Positions 8,619-16,286 of a DNA stretch of 64,000 nt are shown here, piece after piece. The position numbers and the translations under genes are program-made. This DNA is from Alkalibacterium pelagium. GTDB lineage: Bacteria; Bacillota; Bacilli; Lactobacillales; Carnobacteriaceae_A. The notes under the pieces are model-generated. The model searched no databases. It worked only from the letters and a program-made list of their open reading frames with translations, and was not told the DNA's origin. Position 1 is the first letter of the stretch; each line of letters begins with the position of its first letter. The DNA lies in NCBI RefSeq assembly GCF_900109325.1, contig NZ_FNZU01000004.1, positions 62,001 through 126,000 of the forward strand, read 5' to 3'.

Positions 8619-9290
8619 ATGCGACGAGCGTATGATGAGGAACTCGAAAAACTGCATCGTCAGTTTTTTCAGATGGGTAACCGAGTTAATGAAGCCATCT
8701 ATAAATCGATCAAGGCTTTTGCGAATCATGATAAAGAGCTGGCCAAGCAAGTCATTGATGAAGACATAAAAATCAATGAAATGGAACATCAGCTTGAACA
8801 CGATTGTATTGAGCTGATTGCCTTGCAGCAGCCAGTCACAGCAGATCTGCGTAAGATCATCACAGTGATGAAAGCCTGCGCTGACTTGGAAAGAATGGGC
8901 GATCACGCGGTATCCATCTCAAAATCCACAATCAGAGTTAAAGGGAATAAACGCAACACGATGATCGAAAATAAAATTTCTCTAGCTGGAGAAAAAATTA
9001 AGGTGATGGGTCAGGAGATTATTGATGCCTATATCCAATATGATACTCAAAAAGCCAGAGAGATTGCGCATAAGGATGAAGCCATTGATACGCTGGCCGA
9101 CGAAATTAAAAAAGCCAGCATCGATGAGATGCGTCAGGATCCGGAGCTTGTTCTAGGCGCCACAGACTACATTCTTGTCAGCACCTATATTGAAAGAATG
9201 GGTGATTATATCACGAATATATCCGAATGGATCCTTTATTTTGAAACAGGAGAAATACAGGAATTGAATACTCACCATAACTACTCATAA
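8619..9290 (+). CDS. phoU: phosphate signalling protein PhoU
   Basis: A 223-residue, all-helical protein built as two three-helix repeats. Each carries the metal-binding E(x)xxD pattern: DLERMGDHAVSISK in the first half and YIERMGDYITNISE in the second. PhoU links Pst activity to PhoR and represses the regulon when phosphate is plentiful. I place the start at 8619, where AGGAG lies eight bases upstream; an earlier in-frame ATG at 8589 is less well placed. It is the last gene of the operon, closed by a terminator. Confidence 0.92.
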   Translation: MRRAYDEELEKLHRQFFQMGNRVNEAIYKSIKAFANHDKELAKQVIDEDIKINEMEHQLEHDCIELIALQQPVTADLRKIITVMKACADLERMGDHAVSISKSTIRVKGNKRNTMIENKISLAGEKIKVMGQEIIDAYIQYDTQKAREIAHKDEAIDTLADEIKKASIDEMRQDPELVLGATDYILVSTYIERMGDYITNISEWILYFETGEIQELNTHHNYS

Positions 9291-9312
9291 TAAGCCTGCA
9301 AAGGGTGAAAGC

Positions 9313-9353
9313 AAGGAATGGAGAGGCGGAAAGCCTATTCATTCCTTTTTTTT
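9313..9353 (+). terminator. terminator of the pst operon
   Basis: Stem AAGGAATG/CATTCCTT with an inner AGGC/GCCT helix, directly followed by a run of T residues. It marks the end of pstSCAB-phoU. Confidence 0.85.
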
Positions 9354-9466
9354 CATAAAATGACTGGATTTTATCCAACTTCCTCTAGCTAATAAATGAG
9401 GTTTTGTGTATAATATTTTAATATAACTGATATTATAATGGTAATATAATGAGAGGAAAAAGGGGT

Positions 9467-10327
9467 ATGAAATTAGGGGAGAAGATTAAGACAAGAAGAA
9501 AAGAAATTAAAATGACACAAGCGGAACTGGCCGATGGCATCTGTACACAAGCAATGATCAGCCGGATCGAAAAGAAGAAAGTCAGACCAAGTCGGGAACT
9601 GATGGAGAAAGTAGCGGAACGGCTGGCCGTATCGATTCATTATTTTTACGGGGAAGATTCGATCGAAAGCCGTTATTCTCAAACAGCACAGCTGTGCCGC
9701 ATTATTCGTCAGCACCTTGAAAGAAGAGAGTATGAATCAGTATCTTATCTGATCGAATCGAATGAAGAACTTATCGAAAAGACCATAGGGGAAGAAAGAG
9801 ACTTCTTCAACTGGATACAGGGACTGTTATACGCTTATCGTGACGGGGATAATGATAAGGCACTCGACTATCTGATTGAGATGGAAACCGATGTTAAAAA
9901 TGGAGAACTACGTGTAGAAGTTATTGACAGCATTGGAAACCAGTACTTGAGAAAGAAACAGTACGACCTGGCAGAAGCTTACTATCAGAAGGGGTTCGAC
10001 TCATTTGCAGAATGGATGAATCATGAGAAGAAAGCTAAGTTGCTGCTTAACTATTCGATTTGTCTGTTCAGGGAAGGCAAGTATTCCAGCTGTCTAGACA
10101 AAGTCATGCAAGGGCTGGAGCTGGTCATAGAGAAGAAGACTTTATTTTTACTAGGCGACTTTTTCTACTATAAAGGCTCTTGTCTGGAAAAGCTGGGTCA
10201 GAAAGATGAAGCCCTGGATGCCTACAAAAAAGCTCAGACCATCTTTGATATTCAGCAGAACGAAAAGTACCTGCTGATCACTAAACTGGCTCAGGAACAG
10301 CTTCAGTCAGCAGCTGGAACGGAATAA
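9467..10327 (+). CDS. XRE-family regulator with C-terminal TPR domain (RNPP/PlcR-like)
   Basis: A 286-residue regulator. The N-terminal helix-turn-helix (about 1-62) reads LGEKIKTRRKEIKMTQAELA then ISRIEKKKVRPSRELM. The remainder is helical and tetratricopeptide-like, with recognisable repeats near 150-190 (YLRKKQYDLAEAYYQKGF) and 230-265. This architecture, including the helix after HYFYGE, resembles PlcR and other RNPP regulators that bind secreted peptides. I see no pheromone-precursor gene beside it, so peptide control is unproven. The start at 9467 follows a GAGG; the earlier ATG at 9449 adds six unconserved residues. It is monocistronic and convergent with wrbA. Confidence 0.8.
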   Translation: MKLGEKIKTRRKEIKMTQAELADGICTQAMISRIEKKKVRPSRELMEKVAERLAVSIHYFYGEDSIESRYSQTAQLCRIIRQHLERREYESVSYLIESNEELIEKTIGEERDFFNWIQGLLYAYRDGDNDKALDYLIEMETDVKNGELRVEVIDSIGNQYLRKKQYDLAEAYYQKGFDSFAEWMNHEKKAKLLLNYSICLFREGKYSSCLDKVMQGLELVIEKKTLFLLGDFFYYKGSCLEKLGQKDEALDAYKKAQTIFDIQQNEKYLLITKLAQEQLQSAAGTE

Positions 10328-10341
10328 ACGCATAGAAACAA

Positions 10342-10380
10342 AAAAAGATCAGTTTTCCCAACCGGGCAGCTGATCTTTTT
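10342..10380. terminator. bidirectional terminator between the XRE regulator and wrbA
   Basis: An 11-bp stem AAAAAGATCAG/CTGATCTTTTT with A-run on one side and T-run on the other. It can serve both convergent genes. Confidence 0.85.
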
Positions 10381-10392
10381 GAGTAGAGTTAA

Positions 10393-11001
10393 TTAGTTTG
10401 AACCATTAACGACCATAGAAGCGATATCAAGTGTACGGTTGACCTGATGCTCAACAGCACCTTTAACGTCTTCCTGCATTTCACCTTCACCACTTACAGT
10501 GACAGATGTTCCGTAAGGATTTCCTCCAGCTCCAAATAATACTGGATCAGAGTAACCAGGAGCCGCGATGATTGCGCCCCAGTGCATCATAGACGTGTAT
10601 AGTGAAAGGATTGTTGCTTCCTGTCCACCGTGAGGGTTCTGAGCAGAAGACATTGCGCTGACGACTTTATTGATTGTCTGTCCGTTAGCCCAAAGTCCAC
10701 CTTGTGAATCGATGTATTGTTTCATCTGAGAAGGCATTGTACCAAAACGTGAAGGAACGCTGAATAGAAGTGCGTCTGCCCAAGTGATGTCATCTGAAGT
10801 AGCTTCAGGAACATCTTTAGTTGCTTCGTAATGCTCTTTCCATGCAGGGTTTGATTCAATCGCTCCCATTGGCGCAAGTTCTGTTACTTTTACTAAACGA
10901 ACCTCTGCTCCTTTAGCTTCTGCAGCAGCTTTCGCCCACTGAGCAAGTTGATAGTTTGTACCTGTTGAGCTGTAATAAATTATGGATAGTTTAACTGACA
11001 T
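10393..11001 (-). CDS. wrbA: WrbA-like NAD(P)H:quinone oxidoreductase
   Basis: A 202-residue flavodoxin-fold enzyme. Features are the FMN phosphate loop near residues 9-16 (YYSSTGTNYQLA), the segment PSRFGTMPSQMKQYIDSQGGLW near 105-128 and the SSAQNPHGGQEAT loop near 141-153. This is the type IV NAD(P)H:quinone oxidoreductase pattern, reducing quinones by two electrons and limiting redox cycling. AAAGGAG lies nine bases before the ATG. A near-consensus promoter with an overlapping inverted repeat lies upstream, suggesting redox- or quinone-responsive repression. Gene name by similarity; other flavodoxin-like reductases are possible. Confidence 0.85.
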   Translation of the reverse strand: MSVKLSIIYYSSTGTNYQLAQWAKAAAEAKGAEVRLVKVTELAPMGAIESNPAWKEHYEATKDVPEATSDDITWADALLFSVPSRFGTMPSQMKQYIDSQGGLWANGQTINKVVSAMSSAQNPHGGQEATILSLYTSMMHWGAIIAAPGYSDPVLFGAGGNPYGTSVTVSGEGEMQEDVKGAVEHQVNRTLDIASMVVNGSN

Positions 11002-11056
11002 GTGTATGTGCTCCTTTTTTAATTATTATTTCGAAGTAGATTATCTCTAATTCGTA

Positions 11057-11099
11057 TTACTTACCTTTGTATAGTAACTCAAATCGATTGAAGTGTCAA
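11057..11099 (-). promoter_or_regulatory. wrbA promoter with overlapping inverted-repeat operator
   Basis: Reading the minus strand: -35 TTGACA (11094-11099), a 17-base spacer and -10 TACTAT (11071-11076). An inverted repeat, TTACT-N11-AGTAA (11057-11077), covers the -10, which is where a repressor would block RNA polymerase. The half-sites resemble those of quinone-sensing DUF24/MarR-type repressors such as YodB or QsrR; that comparison is inference. No such regulator gene is in the window. Confidence 0.65.
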
Positions 11100-11190
11100 C
11101 TGATAAATGTAAATAGTTTTTTTTAGAAGGTTTCAGTGTGATTTAGCAGGTTTATTTCCTGGATTCGAGGATCTGGCAATCCCTTTAATG

Positions 11191-11551
11191 ACTTGGAAGG
11201 GTCTTGGAGGGCTACTTGTAGTTCAGAGTTTAGGATCATGAATAAGGTGTAAGTAGCTGGGGAGTTAGTGGTAGTTTAATAGTGGGATTGTGGGATAAGA
11301 TGTAAGTAGAAGCAGTCTAGCGGTAATTCGGAGTAAAATTATTGAATAAGGTATAGGTAGAGGCAGTCTGGTGGTAGTTTGGGGCGAAAAAATATAATAA
11401 GATGCAAGTAGAGACGGTCTAGCGGTAATTCAGAGAAAAATCATTGAATAAGGTATAAGTAGACGAGGTCTACTTATAGATCAGAACACCTTTGATCCAA
11501 TTAACTATAAGTAAAAACAGTCTAACGGCAGTTCAGCGATAAATTAGGGTG
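11191..11551. repeat. tract of about seven degenerate 51-bp tandem repeats
   Basis: Unit starts are seen at 11242, 11295, 11346, 11397, 11448 and 11500, giving lengths of 53, 51, 51, 51 and 52. A more decayed unit lies at about 11191-11241. Each unit has the same order: ATAAGGTATAAGTAGA-like, then GTCTAGCGGTAATTC-like, then an A-rich end with ATTGA. Stops occur in every frame on both strands, so it is not coding. It fills the 600-bp gap between the wrbA promoter and the YtxH gene terminator. No function is known to me. Confidence 0.75.
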
Positions 11552-11620
11552 AACAGATAGCGTAAGATTTTATATATAGCCTCTAATGAGTAAACTCTTC
11601 AATAAATTCATAACAAAAGA

Positions 11621-11670
11621 CATAAAAATAAGCTGGGACCCACAGGATGCCCTGCTGGTTCCAGCTTATT
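11621..11670 (-). terminator. terminator of the YtxH gene
   Basis: Stem AATAAGCTGGGACC (11627-11640) with GGTTCCAGCTTATT (11657-11670), one G-U mismatch pair. On the minus strand it is followed by a T-run, so it terminates the gene at 11712-12119. Confidence 0.8.
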
Positions 11671-11711
11671 AAAAGTTGCTAATCTATTTCAGACTGATTG
11701 AGTGAAAAGAC

Positions 11712-12119
11712 CTAACCAGGCTCGCCCGGGATTTTAGACCCATTGTCATGGTCCTTATTCAGATCTTCAGTAGCCTGATCGACTTCTGCAGATACTTCTT
11801 CTGCAGCTTCTTCAGTAGTTACTTTAACTTCGTCTTTCAGATCCATCGCTTCTTTCCTGATTTCTTCAGAAGCATGATGCAACTGATCGCGAAGTTCCTG
11901 AGCTGTCTTAGAAATAGTCAGCTTAATGTTTTCAGTTGCTTCGCCCGTAGTTTGAGCCAATTCTCCAGATTTCACTTTCGCTTTATCTGCGTATTCACTG
12001 GCCTGTTTTTTCGAATCATCAAATCGACGAGCGATATCGTCACGTGTTTCTTTCCCGCTTTTAGGAGCAAACAGTAATCCTAGAGCTGCTCCGATTAATG
12101 CGCCTTTAATAAATGACAT
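11712..12119 (-). CDS. YtxH-domain general-stress-type protein
   Basis: A 135-residue protein. It has one N-terminal membrane segment containing GALIGAALGLLFAPKSGKETR (residues 5-25), the typical YtxH signature, followed by a long, highly charged helical tail rich in Glu, Lys and Ala that probably forms a coiled coil. Family members are stress-induced in bacilli; the molecular role is not known. GGGAGGA precedes the ATG by seven bases. It has its own terminator. Confidence 0.85.
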   Translation of the reverse strand: MSFIKGALIGAALGLLFAPKSGKETRDDIARRFDDSKKQASEYADKAKVKSGELAQTTGEATENIKLTISKTAQELRDQLHHASEEIRKEAMDLKDEVKVTTEEAAEEVSAEVDQATEDLNKDHDNGSKIPGEPG

Positions 12120-12391
12120 AGTGCATTCCTCCCTGACAAATAAATAATGTTGAATTCTCTCTACTCATTATAGAACAAACTTTACTTTTTTGAAAAGAGA
12201 ATCCCTCGAGAGATTTCAAAAGCTCATCGTTCGGATAGAAAAGGGCTCTGAATGGACCTGACGAGATAATATGCTATAGTCGGTGTGTAAAGATCGAAAA
12301 GCAGCAAGTCACTGAAATGGTGAGTAAAATAAATGGCAGATTTGGAAGAAATAGTCACTCTCTCAAGAAGAAAAAGATAGGAGAGGATCTT

Positions 12392-13018
12392 ATGTTGTTC
12401 CATGACCGACAGGATGCAGGCAGACAACTGGCCGAAAAACTCAATCATATAGATGTGAAAGATGCAGTCGTGCTTGCTCTTCCAATAGGCGGGGTACCCT
12501 TAGGCTTAGAAATTGCCCGCAAACATCAGCTGGACTTCGACGTTTTGCTGTCAAAAAAGATCGGACATCCGTATCAGTCAGAATACGCAATCGGTGCAGT
12601 TTCAGAGAGTGGCGACCCGCTTTTGAATCGAATGGAAACAGACCGGATCGAAGGGGACTGGCTCGATAGAGAAGTAAACGTATTGAGAAAACAGATGACA
12701 AACAGACGGCAGATGTATGCAAAATGGCTGGAAACCAAACCGGTAAAGGGCCGTCCGGTGATTATTGTAGACGATGGGATCGCTACTGGACTGACAATCA
12801 AAGCAGCGATCAATGCAGTTATAGACCAGGGCACTGAGAAGATAATCATTGCTGTGCCTGTTATTCCTATGGACACCTATAGAACGCTGAAAAAAGCAGT
12901 CGATCAGGTGGTAGCTGTTGAGGTGCCGGATCACTTTCTGGGGGCAGTCGGGGCTTACTATGATCATTTCCCTCAAGTAGAGGACAGTGAAGTGGAAAAG
13001 CTTTTGAAATCATTGTAA
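12392..13018 (+). CDS. phosphoribosyltransferase-domain protein
   Basis: A 208-residue protein of the type I phosphoribosyltransferase fold. It shows the PRPP-binding loop VIIVDDGIATGLT (about 127-139) and the upstream LALPIGGVPLGLEIA segment (about 28-42). This variant resembles stand-alone PRTase proteins of unknown substrate found in many bacteria rather than the purine or pyrimidine salvage enzymes. The start at 12392 follows AGGAG by eight bases; an upstream ATG at 12317 gives a poor, basic leader. It is followed, without a visible terminator, by the M-box leader of mgtE. Confidence 0.8.
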   Translation: MLFHDRQDAGRQLAEKLNHIDVKDAVVLALPIGGVPLGLEIARKHQLDFDVLLSKKIGHPYQSEYAIGAVSESGDPLLNRMETDRIEGDWLDREVNVLRKQMTNRRQMYAKWLETKPVKGRPVIIVDDGIATGLTIKAAINAVIDQGTEKIIIAVPVIPMDTYRTLKKAVDQVVAVEVPDHFLGAVGAYYDHFPQVEDSEVEKLLKSL

Positions 13019-13076
13019 AAAACCAACGGACAACTGATTAAAATTGTGGCAGAAATAAAAACAATAGTTATTTCCT

Positions 13077-13103
13077 TTGACACGGAGTAAACTTTTATAT
13101 AAA
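13077..13103 (+). promoter_or_regulatory. putative promoter of the mgtE leader
   Basis: TTGACA at 13077-13082 and an AT-rich -10 region (TATAAA at 13098-13103, or the overlapping TAAACT at 17-base spacing). It lies directly upstream of the M-box aptamer, as expected for the start of the leader RNA. Confidence 0.55.
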
Positions 13104-13121
13104 CTGAAAAACGGTAAATCA

Positions 13122-13286
13122 AATACTTGTTAGGAGAGGCTCCTAAATGAACACAGGCTATTGCCCAAAAACTTCGAGAGAAGCCAATGGGTAGAACAGG
13201 CATGATCGGATTAAGGTCTTGCATAAGATAGCTGATTCTTCACGAATCTACGTCATTTAGTGCTAAAACCCAGACGAAGAGTAGAT
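13122..13286 (+). ncRNA. M-box (ykoK) magnesium riboswitch aptamer
   Basis: The conserved M-box segments occur in order: GTTAGGAGAGGCTCCTA near 13129, ACACAGGCT then TGCCCAAAA near 13151-13170, TTCGAGAGAAGCCAATGGGT near 13173-13192, then AACAGGCATGATCGGATTAA and AGGTCTT to about 13220, and finally AGTGCTAAAA near 13259. This is a Mg2+-sensing leader. It is followed by an intrinsic terminator and then mgtE, so high Mg2+ should stop transcription before the gene. Confidence 0.95.
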
Positions 13287-13377
13287 GTATGATCATTTGG
13301 CTTGCATTGACAGGCAAATGTATAATTACAGTAAGCAGCACGAGTGTTACTCTTTATTCTGATAATGGTTTAGTATG

Positions 13378-13411
13378 CGGCTTCCGGACACAATCTGGAG
13401 GCCGTTTTTTT
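13378..13411 (+). terminator. M-box expression-platform terminator
   Basis: An 11-bp stem (13378-13388 with 13394-13404, one G-U pair) followed by seven T residues, 115 bases before the mgtE start codon. In the Mg2+-bound state of the riboswitch this hairpin should form and prevent mgtE expression. Confidence 0.85.
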
Positions 13412-13526
13412 CTGCAAAAAAATGGGGGTGAAGTCATGGTGATAAATGACGACAGTGAAAGTTTAAGTTGGGCTATAAGGAAGACGAGGAAGTCTCAAAA
13501 GAAAGAATTATATTGGAGGAATCATC

Positions 13527-14894
13527 ATGGAAAAATTCAAAAACACAGTATGGACTCATCTTGAAAAAAGAGATATGGAAGGCTTGAAGCAGACACTGTC
13601 AGGTGCAGGGGATCTTGATCTGATTAATCTGCTGCATGACCTGCCTGCGGACGAAAAGGCAGTGGTCTTTCGCCTGCTGTCTAAAGACCGTGCGCTGGAT
13701 ATATTCGAGGAACTGGATCCGAACAGTCAGCAGCAGCTGATCAGCTCGTTCAGTGAAGAACGAGTCATCGAGGTCTTTGCAGAAATGGCCCCGGATGATC
13801 GTGTGCGTCTGCTGGATGAATTTCCAGCTAAGGTCACAAAAAAAATCATCGGCTCACTCAACCAGGAAGAACGGCAGGCAACGGCTTTGCTTATGGGTTA
13901 CGAAGAAGAAACAGCGGGTCGTCTGATGACACCGGAATACGTCACAGTTAAAAAAGAACAGACGGTAAAGGAAGCACTCGAAGCAATCAGGCTGACGGCT
14001 GCTGAAAAAGAGACAATTTATATCGTGTACGTGACCGATGCAAAAAGAATGTTGGAAGGTGTACTGTCACTCAGAGAACTGGTCATCGCTGATCCCGAGG
14101 CACGTATCGAAACGGTCATGCACAAGCGTGTAGCGAAAGTTTCGACGGATACCGATCAGGAAGAGGCGGCACGGATGCTTCAGACACTCGACTTTCTTGC
14201 TCTGCCGGTCGTCGATAAGGAAAATCGGATCGTTGGAATCCTGACCTTCGATGACGCCATGGATATCATCGAAGAAGAAACAACAGAAGATATCTTCGAT
14301 AAAGCCGGTCTGGCTGACTTGAATGACCGGGAATCCAACCGCAGTGAGCGTCTGGTCAACGGGTCTATTATGCAGATTTGGAAAGTCAGACTGCCTTTCC
14401 TAGTTATTACGATGGTCGGAGGTCTGCTCGCAGGTGTGGTCATTGATTCATTTGAAGAGGCCTTAGAAGCGATTGCGGCAGTAGCCATCTTTATTCCGGT
14501 CATTATGGATATGGGAGGAAATGCAGGCACACAGTCCTCAACTATTTTTGCCCGTGGACTAATTCTGGGACATGTCGATACCAACCGTTTTATGAAGCAT
14601 TTAGGAAAAGAGACCCTAGTCGGTCTAAGCATGGGTGCTCTTGTGGGACTGGTGACAGGGATCATTGCTTCCGTCTGGCAGGGGATTCCTGAACTGGGAA
14701 TAGCCGTTGGTGTTGCTCTGGCAGTCACTATGACATTGGCAACCGCACTTGGTTTCTTTATTCCATACATCCTATTCAAACTAGGCATCGATCAGGCTGC
14801 AGGAGCAGATCCGATTATTACAACAATTAAAGATATATCTGGGCTGGTCATTTACTTCATACTAGTGACTCAGCTGCTTGGCTACTTGATGTAA
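13527..14894 (+). CDS. mgtE: magnesium transporter MgtE
   Basis: A 455-residue Mg2+ channel. It has an N-terminal helical superhelix domain (about 1-130), two CBS domains (about 135-260) that sense Mg2+, a plug helix and five C-terminal membrane helices (about 285-455). The last part includes PVIMDMGGNAGTQSSTIFARG, the pore signature of MgtE. GGAGGA precedes the ATG by six bases. Control by the upstream M-box fits exactly. It is closed by a terminator and shares no operon with the quinone oxidoreductase downstream. Confidence 0.95.
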   Translation: MEKFKNTVWTHLEKRDMEGLKQTLSGAGDLDLINLLHDLPADEKAVVFRLLSKDRALDIFEELDPNSQQQLISSFSEERVIEVFAEMAPDDRVRLLDEFPAKVTKKIIGSLNQEERQATALLMGYEEETAGRLMTPEYVTVKKEQTVKEALEAIRLTAAEKETIYIVYVTDAKRMLEGVLSLRELVIADPEARIETVMHKRVAKVSTDTDQEEAARMLQTLDFLALPVVDKENRIVGILTFDDAMDIIEEETTEDIFDKAGLADLNDRESNRSERLVNGSIMQIWKVRLPFLVITMVGGLLAGVVIDSFEEALEAIAAVAIFIPVIMDMGGNAGTQSSTIFARGLILGHVDTNRFMKHLGKETLVGLSMGALVGLVTGIIASVWQGIPELGIAVGVALAVTMTLATALGFFIPYILFKLGIDQAAGADPIITTIKDISGLVIYFILVTQLLGYLM

Positions 14895-14917
14895 TTTAAG
14901 ACCCCATTAATTGAAGA

Positions 14918-14953
14918 AAAGCAGGCTGTCACTCAAGGCGGTCTGCTTTTTTT
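14918..14953 (+). terminator. terminator of mgtE
   Basis: A 13-bp stem with several G-U pairs (14918-14930 with 14937-14949) and seven T residues. Confidence 0.8.
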
Positions 14954-14998
14954 CATGGTAAACTATTATAAGAAGACTACTTTTCAGGAGGTCATATC

Positions 14999-15901
14999 AT
15001 GAAAGCAATAGTGATCGACGAGTTTGGCGGAATAGAAAAACTGCAGATGAAAGACATCGATAGACCGACTCTAGAACCAGACCGGATGATTGTTAAAATG
15101 GCTGCCACGAGTGTCAATCCGGTAGACGTGAAACGTAGAAAAGGGTTATTTGGTGGGAAAACTCCGATGATTATCGGCGGAGATGTATCGGGGACGGTAG
15201 TAGAAGTTGGCGACGACGTGACTGGCTTTAAAGTTGGAGACCGCATCATGGCAAACGGGGCGAAAACATACGCAGAATTTGTCGTGGTCAATCCTGACAG
15301 GGCTGTTGTCCTGCCCGATATGGTCTCATTCGAGGAAGCCGCAGCTATTCCATTAGCCGGACAAACGGCTTATGAAGCGGTAGTCACACGAGGGCAGGTT
15401 AAAGATGGTCAGAAAGTCCTGATACATGGCGGATCAGGCGGTGTAGGGTCACTTGCTGTTCAAATCGCTAAGATCAAAGGTGCCTGGGTGGCATCAACGG
15501 CAAGTGGCAAGAACCAGAGTCTACTCAAGGATTTAGATGTAGATCGTCCAGTCGATTACAAGTCAGAGGCTTTCGAAGAGTTGCTTGATCCGGTTGATTT
15601 TGTATTCGATACAGTAGGCGGAGACGTTCAGACTAGAAGTCTGTCGGTCATAAAAGAAGGCGGACACCTATTGTCCATTGCAGCAAAACCCGACGAAAAT
15701 ACAGCCGTCAAAGCTGAATTTTTCTCAATGAGTCCTAAAAAAGAAGCGCTGGAAGATCTGCTCACGTGGCTTGAGGAAGGAAAAATCAGACCGGTCATTT
15801 CAGAGATGCTGGACTTTACGGAAGAAGGCGTCAGGAAAGCTCATGAATTGAGTGAAACAGGCCATACAGGTGGAAAAATCATCCTGACTTTCCCTGAATA
15901 G
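14999..15901 (+). CDS. NADPH:quinone oxidoreductase-like protein (MDR superfamily)
   Basis: A 300-residue medium-chain dehydrogenase/reductase without the structural or catalytic zinc ligands. The N-terminal GroES-like domain (about 25-110) includes SVNPVDVKRR and GGDVSGTVVEVGDDV. The Rossmann domain carries the NADPH loop LIHGGSGGVGSLAVQIAK (about 140-157). The C-terminus ends in the typical GHTGGKIIL. Such enzymes reduce quinones or alpha,beta-unsaturated carbonyls; the substrate cannot be read from sequence. AGGAGGT precedes the ATG. Monocistronic, with its own terminator. Confidence 0.88.
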   Translation: MKAIVIDEFGGIEKLQMKDIDRPTLEPDRMIVKMAATSVNPVDVKRRKGLFGGKTPMIIGGDVSGTVVEVGDDVTGFKVGDRIMANGAKTYAEFVVVNPDRAVVLPDMVSFEEAAAIPLAGQTAYEAVVTRGQVKDGQKVLIHGGSGGVGSLAVQIAKIKGAWVASTASGKNQSLLKDLDVDRPVDYKSEAFEELLDPVDFVFDTVGGDVQTRSLSVIKEGGHLLSIAAKPDENTAVKAEFFSMSPKKEALEDLLTWLEEGKIRPVISEMLDFTEEGVRKAHELSETGHTGGKIILTFPE

Positions 15902-15946
15902 CTTAGAAACAGGAGAAGAAATCGCATTTTGATCAGAATAAATAGG

Positions 15947-15983
15947 AGAGCCCGTTTGCGTCGCAGCGAACAGGCTCTTTTTT
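15947..15983 (+). terminator. terminator of the quinone oxidoreductase gene
   Basis: Arms AGAGCCCGTT and GAACAGGCTCT with a short inner helix, followed by six T residues. Confidence 0.85.
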
Positions 15984-16286
15984 ATTTTCCGATAGATAGC
16001 AGGAGGAGTCGAACCGCTCATATATGGTGATATGGACGATTCGGATATAAGAATGACTAGCGAATATACCATATCACGACTTTATGGTATGTTCGCAGTT
16101 TATCATCGTACGTCAATGATCCATATATCGAGTTATGAGCCATTCGTGCAGTCTTAAAAACAAAGTATGCCCGTCAGAGTCCTATTTTGGTTCAGACCCA
16201 ACGATACGCCCCTTTAAAATGTAGACAGCTGACCAGCTGTCAGACCTTCCAGTCATTTTGAGAGAAGAATTAGTCCAGTTAACATT
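15984..16286. other. non-coding gap with several inverted repeats
   Basis: No convincing gene. It contains a 9-bp inverted repeat (GTGATATGG ... CCATATCAC, about 16028 to 16078) and further partly matching TATATGG/CCATATA segments. A near-perfect hairpin GACAGCTG/CAGCTGTC at about 16224-16241 could close the gltC transcript on the minus strand. The rest is unexplained and may be decayed sequence. Confidence 0.4.

Noticed and set aside
9354-9466. Pheromone-precursor small gene near the PlcR-like regulator
   Set aside because: No start codon with a usable frame and ribosome site on either strand.
11191-11551. CRISPR array
   Set aside because: Whole 51-bp units drift together; there are no constant repeats separated by unrelated spacers and no cas genes.
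13289-13564. 91-codon open frame between the M-box and mgtE
   Set aside because: It runs through the riboswitch terminator and overlaps the start of mgtE; no ribosome site. It is leader RNA.
14180-14788. 202-codon minus-strand frame inside mgtE
   Set aside because: Shadow of a GC-rich membrane-protein gene; composition rich in Ser/Thr/Pro/Arg with no fold signal.
16000-16030. tRNA-like T-loop on the minus strand (GGTTCGACTCC)
   Set aside because: The flanking stem does not pair properly and no acceptor, D or anticodon arms can be drawn.
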